This document shows positions 33,139 to 44,309 of a stretch of DNA of 64,000 nt, in pieces. Position 1 is the first letter of the stretch. Each line of letters begins with the position of its first letter. The stretch is from contig CAXIPT010000002.1 in assembly GCA_964030475.1 (NCBI GenBank), positions 206,138 through 270,137 on the forward strand, in the 5' to 3' direction. Under the pieces are notes generated by a model that was not told the DNA's origin, made no database searches, and worked only from the letters and a program-made list of their open reading frames with translations. Position numbers and translations under genes: made by a program. This stretch comes from Tethya wilhelma (taxonomy: Eukaryota > Porifera > Demospongiae > Tethyida > Tethyidae).

Positions 33139-33739
33139 TTATTAAGTATGTATTAGTGTATACAGCTTTGGTATCAATATACAGTAGTAGGCATTTTACT
33201 TTGTTATTGATATACATGGTGTAGGCACAATCTTTGTTATTGATATGCTTGTAGTCCTTTTATGACATAATTATATCAAAGCATGCACCGACATAAATAT
33301 TATGTAATTGTAGACGGTGTGTGAGGACATTTTCTGAGCAGTGAATTCTTCAAACTTTTCGTTGCTTTTGTTGAACAGAGAAGCTATAAGGCTCCAGCAT
33401 AGGGTAGTGTAAATGATTCTACAGCTACAGATTGGTTCCTAGATTATTATGAAACATCAACAAACCATGCTCCGAATCTGACACTGCTCTGGTGATCAAG
33501 GGTTCTCACTTTCAAACTGATTTCTAAGCGATAATTAGTAGTGTTTCTATTCTTGTGGGCCAACTGTTCTGAGAGGGGGGAAGGTTTTTTCTCCCCGTGG
33601 CAAGAACATCTGCATGGTCCATGAGGAAAAGGTGTAATAACTATAACATGTTATAGCTTTGGTATTGATATACATGTATAGGCCAATAGCTAATTAAACA
33701 CATCATGACATGCATGCATTCTACAATTCATATGCACCC

Positions 33740-34351
33740 ACCCATCCAGCGAGCCAGTTTCTCATCTGCCTTCATGGCCAGAAGGTGGAAAGCAGAGCTG
33801 AATGTAGCATAGGGGTATGACTGCAAGTGCAGTATATCATAGGTCATTGTCAAGTATATACACTTGGGGAGTCCTGCCACAGTTCTCTCACGACGTATCA
33901 TCATCATCGTCATCATCAGGTGAGGTACTACCATCAACATCACTGGGTTCAAAACTGTATGGTGCCACAGGTACTCCAGAGCCTAGTTCTGCATCGCTAT
34001 CACCATCAGTACTAGAACTTGTATAGTAGATCTATCAGATTCTGAATCTTCCAAGGATGAGACAGGACCACTTTCAGTGTCTAGATCTGTAGAGCTATCA
34101 CTACTGTTACTGTGATCGTCTTCTTCCATGCCAACATGAACACGTGCATAGATCAGCGTTCCCCTTGTGACGTCACAAACGAGCCTTGCCCACTTAGGAA
34201 GTTGTGCGCTGATTTTGTATTCAGGTCCAGATATCTTTGCCAATAAATTTCTAGAGCATTTAAAATAGCTCCCTATAAGTTTATATTGTCTTATAGATCT
34301 ACAACCTTAGAGTGTTTACAAAAAAATTTTTTTTTTAATTTCAGTTACCCT
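33740..34351 (-). pseudogene. 5' end of a TTAA-type (Kolobok-like) element with an acidic ORF
   Basis: 34351 reads, on the minus strand, AGGGTAACTGAAAT directly after TTAA (34352-34355), the same terminus as 47787. About 220 bp inside, a frame starting MEEDDHSNSSDSSTDLD is acidic/Ser-rich; after a frameshift near 34020 it continues with VPVAPYSFEPSDVDG and an Asp run (SPDDDDDDDT). The PYxFEP motif after a Ser/Asp tract is common in transposon-borne proteins of fish and sponges. Beyond 33900, GLPKCIYLTMTYDILHLQ is open in another frame. The far end of the element is absent; 33764 enters the large palindrome. The copy is broken. Confidence 0.5.
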
Positions 34352-34589
34352 TTAATGACCTTCGTAGAGTAAGCCACCGATGTTCGTCCACCATCAAATT
34401 CGGACACTTGTATCTCAAAAACTAAAAGCGGCACAGACTTCGGACNACATATAACAGAATGATATCGATGAGAGTTGAAGACATGCAGTTAAACACGTTC
34501 AATACAAGATTATCATGACCATGAGAATAGTGGGGGGAAAAAAGGCAACACATTGAGATTGAGGACAAACATGAATCAGAGCCAGTTGG

Positions 34590-34628
<39 letters not shown>

Positions 34629-34742
34629 CATTCAGGACAGTCTGACAGTGACTTTATCCAGCCATTCAGTGATCCGAAGAGGTCCGTTGAGATAGATCTC
34701 TATTCAGCATGTATGGCAAGTGACGGTTCGTCTGCGATAGTC

Positions 34743-34785
<43 letters not shown>
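34590..34785. repeat. (GT)n and (AG)n microsatellites
   Basis: 34590-34626 is pure (GT)n; 34746-34781 is pure (AG)n. An open frame bridges both and ends at ~34922 (EDVDQMFSCFSKYLGKHD...), which I cannot assign. 34786-35240 shows no other feature. Confidence 0.9.
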
Positions 34786-35244
34786 TTGGGCACACACTTG
34801 AGGATGTAGATCAAATGTTTTCTTGTTTCTCAAAATATTTGGGAAAACACGATGCTGGAACAACTACAGAGCTGGAACAAGCATTGAGGAATAGCTATAT
34901 GTCTGTGTCTAGTATTGAAAATTAAAATTATTATTAATTGTAGTTGAGAGAAGTATAAGGTGCACTGAATATTTATAAGCTCTATAACCACAAACATGTG
35001 TAATGCATGTGTTCACACTGAGCAGGCAAGTATTGCTTCTTTTTCCCCGATTCAATAGATTATGTGTGTGACATTAGACAATGGTTGTTTAGCGACAGTG
35101 AATCTGCAATAATTGATGAGATTCATGGTCACCAGCAACCTTGCCACTTAATTCAGGGTGAAGAGCAATGAAGCAAGAGATGTGGTGATACAGTACAAGC
35201 TTCCAGAATACATAACTATATAGTGAACAAATGGGAAATTTAAA

Positions 35245-35640
35245 GTGGGAACACTTTTTTTGTATCCCTCGATTGTTGCAGCTCTTGTCACCACCAGTCA
35301 CCAGTCCGGACCAACTAATGATATCGACAATGATGATAATAGTGATGATGATGAGTTAGATGAGACTATGATTGGGATTTCATGTTCGGAAAGAAAATCA
35401 GAGACCAGATGTAATAAAGATAAAAAAGAGTATAAAAATCACAATATACCTGCATGTTCTTTGTACTGTTTCAGTTTACACAGGTAAATATAGAAATCCA
35501 ACACATGATGAGGTTGAACAATTCTGCACTGACTGCACTCAACAACATCTTCATCGTCTATAGATCTCTCACTGAGACAATGTCACTCTGCCGCCACTTG
35601 TCGATGGGAATGTTGTGTCCTGGTTCTTTGCAGTGGCCAA
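35245..35640 (+). CDS. Possible exon(s) of an unknown acidic protein
   Basis: LVTTSHQSGPTNDIDND then an Asp/Glu tract (NSDDDELDETMIG) between possible splice signals, and a second open piece at 35480-35640. No family is recognised and no start is clear. Low confidence that this is a gene at all. Confidence 0.2.
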
Positions 35641-35689
35641 GCTGATCTCCCGTGAATCTTTCTAAAAGTGTGCCTCTCTTTGAGTGGAC

Positions 35690-36964
35690 GGTGTATCATT
35701 TGTTGTTGACCTGTACAACTATACAAACAAGGTGTTTTCCTGACATCCTAGAAAATTAATATGAAGTATCGCAAGAACCCCTGGTTTAAATGTGGCATGC
35801 TTTGGAAACAACCTTCTGCTGTAAATATGCATGTTTCTGGTGTTCATGGGGCAGTCTATCCTGTGGGCCTTTGCCAACCCATAGTTACATGTCTCACTGA
35901 TCCTCTTCGTCCCGGAGCAGTTCATCATCAAGTGAACGTTACAATTTTTCATTGTGCAGTTCATCTGAGAGTGGTAACAATACAGACAACAACCAGATGA
36001 TCGACATCAATGAACTTCATACCGTAAACATGGTAATATTGGCGGTACATTAAATTTGGCGGTTAGGAACCGCCAAAATAAATGCATGTAAATTGTTTTT
36101 CGCTCTATTGCAATATATTGCGCAAGGGAGGAAAACACCAAATTTAAAACCGCCAATATTTTTGTGGGAGGCGGTCTGACTGAGCAAAATCGCCAAATTA
36201 AATGCCCGCCAATATTTCCACATTTACGGTAATTATGTTGGAAGTTTTACTCTTTTTTTTTTTTTGGAGGCTATGATAAAGAGTTTACTCACCTACCTCT
36301 AACACCTGTGTCTTTGGACTTGTGAGACTTGCTGTCATCAGTGTCAGACTCTCTGCCGTCTGTGTCTTTAGACTTGTAGAGTGGGAAGCTCCTCGAAGAT
36401 GTCCTACTGTGTGTTGTTGAGCCACATGTACTTGCACTTCTTTTTGTTGCTGACTGGTTCATTGTCATCAGATTCACTGTCGTCTGCTGACCTGCATTGT
36501 GATGAGTAAGAGACATGCAGTGATATCAACATTGTTTGAGTATTTAGCACTTTTGTGTATGTAGCTATAAGTAGTAGTGCTAGCTCCTATAATTTATTTT
36601 AGAGCTGAGGTATATTATTATTAAGTATGCACAAACCTGCTTTATAGGCTTCTTTGCCGTGGGATCTCCATCACCTCTTTCAGTTTTGCTTAAGATCTTT
36701 AACTTTTTATTCAGAGGACAGCTCTTGCTGTTGTCCTTAGGTTGGTGGTGGATCAAGCCACACTTACACTTCTTTCCGTCAGAATTTGGTTTGGATTGAG
36801 CCTTGCTACAGCTGTCCCCATACTGGTCATCTCCGTGTTTCTTGCTCCATTTTCCTCGTTCTTCCTGTTCTTGTGTTCTATCGATCTTCAGCTGTATTTG
36901 TCCTCTTCTTTTGTTCCTCTTCCTTTTTGTGTTTCAGGTGCTTGTTTCTTCGCTTTCCATAGCA
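35690..36964 (-). CDS. Protein with repeated C-x-C-G...H...CPLN zinc-knuckle-like motifs (partial)
   Basis: Three minus-strand pieces carry variants of one motif. 36960-36640: KKCKCGLIHHQPKDNSKSCP followed by LN, in a Lys-rich context (AKKPIKQ). 36450-36290: TCGSTTHSRTSSRSFPLYKS, then DTDGRESDTDDSKSHKSKD. 35930-35760: CNYGLAKAHRIDCPMNTRN. The best copy keeps Cys, Cys, His and Cys as in a zinc knuckle; the other two have lost one Cys each. The motif CxCGSxxHxRxxHxxCPLN is one I recall from transposon-associated proteins of cnidarians and sponges. The first exon runs into the contig join at 36965. An MITE lies in the second intron. Frames change between pieces, so exon borders are approximate. 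Confidence 0.45.
36022..36229. mobile_element. 208-bp MITE, GGCGG-rich, TA target duplication
   Basis: Inverted ends CCGTAAACATGGTAATATTG / CAATATTTCCACATTTACGG, flanked by TA on each side (36020-36021, 36230-36231). Inner AAATTTGGCGG and CCGCCAAxxT words form further pairing. A partial copy is at 49127-49212. Confidence 0.85.
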
Positions 36965-37211
36965 NTGCTTCTTCCCTACAAATTACATAAAGGTTTCTTC
37001 TCTCCTCAAGAGCAACCATGGAGCCTGTAAAAGTGAAGAAAATTTATCAACAAGAAGATAGTCTGTTAATATTTTTTTAAATTCTGCACTGGAAAGATAT
37101 TGCCATGTTCAAATTTTATACTTTGACTTAATTGCTGCACTTTGTACAAATTTCACATAATCATGCAGTGTGCTATATACGCATGCGCATAATATGCATG
37201 CACAAGCTATG

Positions 37212-37492
37212 AGGTTGTACAAATTTGTACATTTTTGTATTAGCTTGAGGTTGTACAAATTTGTACATTTTTGTGCCAGCTTGAAGTTGTACAAATTTGT
37301 ACATTTTAGTATTAGCTTGACGTTGTACAAATTTGTACATTTTTGTGCCAGTTTGAAGTTGTACAAATTTGTACATTTTTGTACATTTTTGTGCTAATTT
37401 GAAGTTGTACAAATTTGTACATTTTGTGTAGCTTGAAGTTGTACAAATTTGTACATTTTTGTGCTTGCTTGAAGTTGTACAAATTTGTATTA
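37212..37492. repeat. 36-bp tandem array, inverted second copy of 27815-28085
   Basis: Same palindromic core and spacers as 27815-28085, reversed, with one unit shortened (a bare ACATTTTTGT repeat at 37375-37390). The number of units differs from the first copy, as expected between alleles of a minisatellite. Confidence 0.93.
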
Positions 37493-38559
37493 CACTATAA
37501 TTAGCACAGAGTCAGCAAGCTGGGTAGGGGCGTGCAAAGTGACGAAGGAGAAAGGTCTACGTCTGTAAATATATTATGTAGCTATAGCTATATAGGTCGA
37601 TTGACAAGTTAGTTAGTAGACTCCGCCCCTTTTGCCGGTAAATTATACCCGGCCAAACTGAGCTATATGTACAGTAACTGAGCTCGTACTTCCACACATT
37701 GTCACATACATGATCAGCAGAATGGAAGATGCATTTCTGTTGAAGATAAGTTCTGTGCATAATTATAAAATTTCTTTCAAACCACTTATTAGAAATCTTG
37801 CTTTTCAGTGTAAAATTAACTTATTAGCTATAATTATGGCACTTTTCGAGAACCGAGTTGATTTTAAACCTATCTAATCGATGAGTGCTAGGGAATGATA
37901 CTGAATCACGTGTCAAATTTTTGTACCATTATAATAAATTGTGGTGTTTCGGTTCACTAACTTCTAGGGCCCAGCATATTGTGCTCCAACTTTTTGTTAT
38001 TATGTTCAGTGCTTGCAAGTATCTATATTATGCTCAAAATTATGCTAGCATAAAATGCTGAGGCCTACTAACTTCACTATTATAAAATTATGCTTGTGAG
38101 ACTAAGATGTCAATAAATTTTGACTGTGCATATAGGCTTTATCAGTCACTGGACTAATTGTTTATCTTAATTTTTGGCCATGATAATGTCAAAATGTTGA
38201 CCATGTGCACAACAGCTACTCCATGCATGGTGCAAGTATAAGCTAAGTATCATGAAAGCCTGCATGCTGGAGTTTAAGTTGTTTATAGGCAATCTCGAAG
38301 TAACAAAAAATTCCTTATGAAATTTCCCATTTTTTTACCATACAGGTTTTTTTCGAGTGAAAAAATTCATGACAAGGGTTTAATAGTAATAATATTAAAT
38401 TAGGGCTCAAAAGCGTTGTGGTCTAACCCAGAATGAAATGGGGGGAATTGTCCAAACAGCTCAAAAACATTAATAAAAATGATACACACCCCTCTACCGA
38501 ATTGATTAAAATTCCAAAATACAAAATAATTTCTAGCTCTCAGTAAAATGATTTTTAAG

Positions 38560-40365
38560 ATTTTGATTATGGCCACCCTTGTATCGTTTACTTGTTTGAC
38601 TGTACCCGATGTTGGTAGTTGGGAATCCATGGCTGCTTGGCAATAATCCTTGAAAACTTTCGGAGCTGAATGGCGAAAATCCAATTTCATAAATTGTTTC
38701 TAGTCGTTCTTCTTTAGCATAAGTCGGAAATTTCTCTTGTGCGTCACTCCAAGATTTGGTGTTAGTGAGACGTACGAACATTTTTTCAATGTTTCCGATT
38801 GCCCTGAACTTTACGGCTGCTTCCTTCATTTCCTTTAAGGAGATCTCTTCTTCTATCACACGCTGAAGAACACTAGCTTGAAATTCCGGATCTAGATGAT
38901 GTAAAGGTGCAAGGAGGTGTTGCTTAAACTCCGGAATTGAAGTTATCTGCTTCCTGTTGAGTGTCTGGTCTTTCAATGATCCATCTTCATACAGGTCCAT
39001 CACGTTTACTACCTTTTGCCAAACACTTTGCGTGAATACACTTTGGGCAAAAATATTTTCACGCTGCGTCCGAGAAAAATCCTATTAAAAATTATGATTA
39101 CAGATATTTATTAGAAACAGAAACAAACTAGGATAATTAAATTTTATCCTAATGTTTTAAAAAAAATCAAGCTACAGTTAAAACAATGCCATAATAGATG
39201 AGCAAATAGTATATATAATACCTGTGGGAGGATACATGTGGTGCACACTCTCTTCCATTCTGGAGTAGGTTTAGGAACTTCATCCTTTTCAGGATCTTTG
39301 GAATTCAAAACATACAGCCGAGACCGGCATGCTTCAACCTGCATAGAAATATTATGTAACTACATGATCAATTGATCAGCACAAGCGTATAGTATATATA
39401 CACGTGCACATTACCATACGGAGGGTTTCAAACAAGATATTTATACTCTAGAATCTTTTTTCTTAAGTTTGGAAAGATGGGGGGAGGTGTGTATGAAACT
39501 GTGCTGCATGCACAATAAATATTATTAATTATGACTATTAGTAACATACATATTCTCTGTGGGACATTTGGTGATGAAAATGGCCATTGGAGTTATGACG
39601 TGCCGCCAACCAGAGTGCCTCTTCATCAGTCAATCCAGCATAAACATGGCATTGCACATTGTGAAATGAGTGACCCTCACAGTTGAGCTCTTGACGGGCA
39701 ACTAAACCATGCAGACCTCCTTGTACTTCATAGCGATAGACATCCTTTAGCCTTGTTTCAAATGACTCTGAATTGGTGATGTCTTTGCAGACAACAGCTA
39801 AAGGAGGAATGCCAACACCACTCGGATCAGAAACCAGCCTCTTTTTTAGTGCAATTACAAAGACTGGATCAATTCTTCTTAGAAGACGCTGCCTGGATGG
39901 TTCATCGCAGTTTTTCACAGGTAGTTCGAGGAAACCTATATAGAATGGAAAAACAATTGTTTAATTTAATTCTTGTACTGATGATTTTTTACAATGGATA
40001 TATGTACCTATCTTCTTTTTATCAACTGAGTCTCTCATGATATCTTTCTCGGTCTTGGGTTTTTTGGCTGGAGGGCAAGAGTCATCATCTGCACATGTCT
40101 CACCACTGGACTCATTGTCAGCAGAACGTGATGTTGATTGGCGATCGGATCTGATCAGTTCTTGGTGAGGAGATGGCTGAAGTGTCGTCTTAAGTGGCAT
40201 TACTAGAGACACTTGTTGTACTCGATCAAATTCCGTCAATTCCCGAAATCTCTCAACAAACTCAGAGGCATTAGATGTGGACTTAAATTGACGGGAAAAG
40301 TCACTCTTATTCCATTCGAAGTTGTCTCTTGAGACAATTCCCTTGCCATGTGCTTCAAACTGTAT
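38560..40365 (-). pseudogene. Second copy of the ParB-like gene, 5' four exons, truncated
   Basis: Exons 40365-40008, 39935-39550, 39338-39222 and 39081-~38563 have exactly the same lengths and splice sites as 42102-42459, 42533-42918, 43116-43232 and the start of 43372-43980. A few substitutions separate them (for example an Arg for Cys change in the AxHNSNGHF motif and Ser for His in the Ser-rich linker). The last exon is cut after VNDTRVAII, where the sequence switches to intron sequence and the frame runs on without sense. See the main copy for the domain description. Confidence 0.75.
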
Positions 40366-40982
40366 CTATAGGAAAGAGAGTGTTATTGTTATAATTATGT
40401 GCTATCCATTCAAGAAGTATTGCATGTATTAATTTTACTGCTTTTATAACTGTTTAATACATGTTCAAGGGCTTCAGCGGCCATGGGCTTTTGTAAATAA
40501 TTAATTACTTTCGGTTTGAGATTAATACTATACACACATACAGCTCTGCACACCTAGCTATATAATATAAGCAGATAGTAAAATAAATGAGAAGTATAGA
40601 ATGGGCAGTGCTGTATAATTAGTGAAAAAAAAACAATAACACTGATGAGGTTGGGAGCTCGCACGTGCACACATGTGCACATGTGCACACTCACACTCAC
40701 ACTCACACACACACACTCACACACACACTCACACTCACACACTCACACTCACACACACACTCACACTCNAACACCTTATGGAATGGGTCTTCCGTTTATG
40801 ATTTGAATGATTCTGCGAAGATCATGTCAAATTATTGCATATTATTGCTGATATTCTAGGTTTTATAGCCAAATAATTACATGTTGTGTAAATAATGCAC
40901 ATAATATAACTAAATCAGGCTAAGTACGCAACAACAAATATGATAAATTATTTAAGTTACAGTGCATGGTTAAGTCACTAAA

Positions 40983-41339
40983 TTATTTTAATTTACTATA
41001 TTCTTGCTTTAGTCTCTCTACTGTCTTTTTTCTCAAATGATTATTGCTTGTTAAGGTAAAACCAAATAAAATAATAGATAATTTAGGAATGCTGTCGCTC
41101 CAGTTGATGGTTTTTCTTCTGTTCTTAGGATCTCTGATCATCCATGGCTTCCATGAAGAGGTATAATCACCTTGCAACCAAAAAACTTGGACCGTTGTAT
41201 CATCTATTGCAATGATCCTAGCAATTGCTGGCTCTGAACTGTACTCTGGACAAAAGACGGCGACTAAATCATTGATTTCAAGCAATGATAAGTCTTCCGT
41301 GTGATCTTTAGGCTTTCTCCTCCTTCTTCCAGTGTAAAC
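40983..41339 (-). CDS. C-terminal exon with SH3-like barrel and WKPW motif
   Basis: One exon from a TAG acceptor at 41340 to a stop at 40983. It opens with a basic stretch (GRRRRKPKDHTED), then NDLVAVFCPEYSSEPAIARI, then VQVFWLQGDYTSSWKPW, and ends with SIPKLSIILFGFTLTSNNHL, RKKTVERLKQEY and a stop. The first part has the strand pattern of a Tudor/BAH-like barrel (xVAV...ARI...VxVxWxxGxYxxxWKPW). I recall similar C-termini in sponge proteins but know no function. No upstream exon is visible: the adjoining sequence is the 36-bp array and, head-to-head, the ParB gene. It may be the remnant of a gene split by rearrangement. Confidence 0.5.
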   Translation of the reverse strand, partial: VYTGRRRRKPKDHTEDLSLLEINDLVAVFCPEYSSEPAIARIIAIDDTTVQVFWLQGDYTSSWKPWMIRDPKNRRKTINWSDSIPKLSIILFGFTLTSNNHLRKKTVERLKQEYSKLK

Positions 41340-41407
41340 CTACAAATATGTATATAATTTATGTACTTTTACATAACAAAGGTATACAGCTTATTATTGA
41401 TTTGTGA

Positions 41408-41668
41408 AGTGTACAAATTTGTACACCCTATATCAATTCAAGAAGTGTACAAATTTGTACACCCTACATCGATTCAAGAAGTGTACAAATTTGTACACCC
41501 TACATCGATTCAAGAAGTGTACAAATTTGTACACCCTATATCGATTCAAGAAGTGTACAAATTTGTACACCCTATATCAATTGGAGATGTGTACAAATTT
41601 GTACACCCTACATCGATTCAAGAAGTGTACAAATTTGTACACCCTACATCGATTCAAGAAGTGTACAA
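41408..41668. repeat. 36-bp tandem array, same palindromic core, spacer type 2
   Basis: Seven to eight units: GTGTACAAATTTGTACAC (18-bp palindrome) plus CCTACATCGATTCAAGAA (18 bp). The core equals that of the array at 27815, and the period is again 36, but the spacer is unrelated. It runs directly into a GTGTGAG microsatellite at 41668-41785. Confidence 0.95.
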
Positions 41669-42101
41669 ATTGTGTGAGTGTGAGTGTGAGTGTGACTGTG
41701 TGTGTGTGAGTGTGAGTGTGTGTGTGAGTGTGTGTGTGTGAGTGTGAGTGTGTGTGTGTGAGTGTGAGTGTGAGTGTGCACATGTGCACATGTGTGCACG
41801 TGCGAGCTCCCAACCTCATCAGTGTTATTGTTTTTTTTTCACTAATTATACAGCACTGCCCATTCTATACTTCTCATTTATTTTATTATCTGCTTATATT
41901 ATATAGCTAGGTGTGCAGAGCTGTATGTGTTTATAGTATTAATCTCAAACCGAAAGTAATTAATTATTACAAAAGCCCATGGCCACTGAAGCCCTTGAAC
42001 ATGTATTAAACAGTTATAAAAGCAGTAAAATTAATACATGCAATACTTCTTGAATACATAGCACATAATTATAACAATAACTAATACTCTCTTTCCTATA
42101 G

Positions 42102-43980
42102 ATACAGTTTGAAGAACATGGCAAGGGAATTGTCTCAAGAGACAACTTCGAATGGAATAAGAGTGACTTTTCCCGTCAATTTAAGTCCACATCTAATGCC
42201 TCTGAGTTTGTTGAGAGATTTCGGGAATTGACGGAATTTGATCGAGTACAACAAGTGTCTCTAGTAATGCCACTTAAGACGACACTTCAGCCATCTCCTC
42301 ACCAAGAACTGATCAGATCCGATCGCCAATCAACATCACATTCTGCTGACAATGAGTCCAGTGGTGAGACATGTGCAGATGATGACTCTTGCCCTCCAGC
42401 CAAAAAACCCAAGACCGAGAAAGATATCATGAGAGACTCAGTTGATAAAAAGAAGATAGGTACATATATCCATTGTAAAAAAAACATCAGTACAAGAATT
42501 CAATTAAACAATTGTTTTTCCATTCAATATAGGTTTCCTCGAACTACCTGTGAAAAACTGCGATGAACCATCCAGGCAGCGTCTTCTAAGAAGAATTGAT
42601 CCAGTCTTTGTAATTGCACTAAAAAAGAGGCTGGTTTCTGATCCAAGTGGTGTTGGCATTCCTCCTTTAGCTGTTGTCTGCAAAGACATCACCAATTCAG
42701 AGTCATTTGAAACAAGGCTAAAGGATGTCTATCGCTATGAAGTACAAGGAGGTCTACATGGTTTAGTTGCCCGTCAAGAGCTCAACTGCGAGGGTCACTC
42801 ATTTCACAATGTGCAATGCCATGTTTATGCTGGATTGACTGATGAAGAGGCACTCTGGTTGGCGGCATGTCATAACTCCAATGGCCATTTTCATCACCAA
42901 ATGTCACACAGAGAATATGTATGTTTTTAATAGTCATTTTTATTGTGCATGCAGCACAGTTTCATACACACCTCCCCCCATCCTTCCAAACCTAAGAAAA
43001 AGGATTCTAGAGTATAAATATCTTGTTTGAAACCCTCCGTATGGTAATGTGCACCTGTATTATATATGCTTGTGCTGATCAATTGATCATGTAGTTACAT
43101 AATATTTCTATGCAGGTTGAAGCATGCCGGTCTCGGCTGTATGTTTTGAATTCCAAGGATCCTGAAAAGGATGAGGTTCCTAAACCTACTCCAGAATGGA
43201 AGAGAGTGTGCACCACATGTATCCTCCCACAGGTATTATATATACTATTTGCTCATCTATTATGGCATTTTTTTAACTGTAGCTTGATTTTTTTTAAACA
43301 TTAGAATAAAATTTATTTATCCTAGTTTGTTTCTGTTTCTAATAAATATCTGTAATCATAATTTTTAATAGGATTTTTCTCGGACACAACGTGAGAATAT
43401 TTTTGCCCAAAGTGTATTCACGCAAAGTGTTTGGCAAAAGGTAGTAAACGTGATGGACCTGTATGAAGATGGATCATTGAAAGACCAGACACTCAACAGG
43501 AAGCAGATAACTTCAATTCCGGAGTTTAAGCAACACCTCCTTGCACCTTTACATCATCTAGATCCGGAATTTCAAGCTAGTGTTCTTCAGCGTGTGATAG
43601 AAGAAGAGATCTCCTTAAAGGAAATGAAGGAAGCAGCCGTAAAGTTCAGGGCAATTGGAACCATTGAAAAAATGTTCGTACGTCTCACTAACACCAAATC
43701 TTGGAGTGACGCACAAGAGAAATTTCCGACTTATGCTAAAGAAGAACGACTAGAACAATTTCTGAAATTGGATTTTCGCCGTTCAGCTCCAAAAGTTTTC
43801 AAGGATTATTGCCAAGCAGCCATGGATTCCCAACTACCAACATCGGGTACAGTCAAACAAGTAAACGATACAAGGGTGGCCATAATCAATGGAGAACTAT
43901 CATCGATATCTTCAGACAATATACTCAATGTAGATCCCGCTTATAAAGGAGCACAGATGATCATTTCAAGAGTACCAGAG
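42102..43980 (+). CDS. 5' half of a ParB-like gene (four exons)
   Basis: Exons 42102-42459, 42533-42918, 43116-43232, 43372-43980, all with clean GT-AG borders and no frameshift. Exon 1 is polar and ends with a nuclear-localisation-like PPAKKPKTEK. Exon 2 fits the ParB/Srx-like nuclease fold: RIDPVFVIALKKRLVSDP, then GIPPLAVVCKDI, then YRYEVQGGLHGLVARQEL (the GGxHRxxA box with His kept), then HVYAGLTDEEALWLAACHNS. Exons 3-4 are helical and Lys/Glu-rich (VIEEEISLKEMKEAAVKF). In bacteria ParB-fold proteins bind DNA/CTP or act as nucleases; eukaryotic relatives are linked with DNA methylase-like domains in transposons. Donor after VPE is phase 0 and matches the exon at 23916. The first exon(s) with the start codon are not found. 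Confidence 0.65.
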
Positions 43981-44035
43981 GTATACTAAACTATATTAGT
44001 ATTTATGTAATACCTGTGTGTGCATAGTGTGTTTC

Positions 44036-44305
44036 ACATACACTGTGTGTGTGTGTGTGTGTGTGTGTGCATGCATCAAGTGCATCCGACTTAAGGGTCC
44101 TGCAACTATAATGTACGTGTGTGTGTTTGCAGTATGTGTATGTGTGTGCATGTGCATGCGTGTGGATGTGCATGTGTGCATAATGGGTGTGAGTGTGTGA
44201 TATGTGTATATGTATATGTGTGTGTGTGTGAGTGTGTGTGTGTGTGTTTGTGTGTGTTTGTGTTTGTGTGTGTGTGTGCATGCGTGGGTGTGAGTGTGTA
44301 ATATG
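44036..44305. repeat. (TG)n microsatellites
   Basis: Two (GT)n tracts, 44044-44070 and 44216-44300, with interruptions. Open frames across them are not genes. Confidence 0.9.
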
Positions 44306-44309
44306 TAAT

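Larger units (their letters stand above)
31316..33764. repeat. Large palindrome with a mobile element at its apex
   Basis: 31316-32175 and 33150-33764 are inverted copies (TGAGAAACTGGCTCGCTGG at the outer left, reversed at 33764). Without later insertions the arms are about 615 bp and the loop about 24 nt. The left arm also contains a 205-bp MITE (31413-31617) and an assembly duplication at 31898. The family-2 element 32179-33138 sits in the loop. Confidence 0.9.
36966..40768 (-). other. Single contig in reverse: second copy of parts of the ParB gene and its intron
   Basis: Bounded by 'n' on both sides. Reversed, its first ~2.2 kb equals 41690-43885 and its last ~1.6 kb equals 26735-28328; the switch is at ~38560 (ATAATCAA, then TCTTAAAAATC). 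It therefore joins two segments that are 14 kb apart and on other contigs here. It is either an allelic or paralogous deletion copy, or a chimeric contig. Confidence 0.85.
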
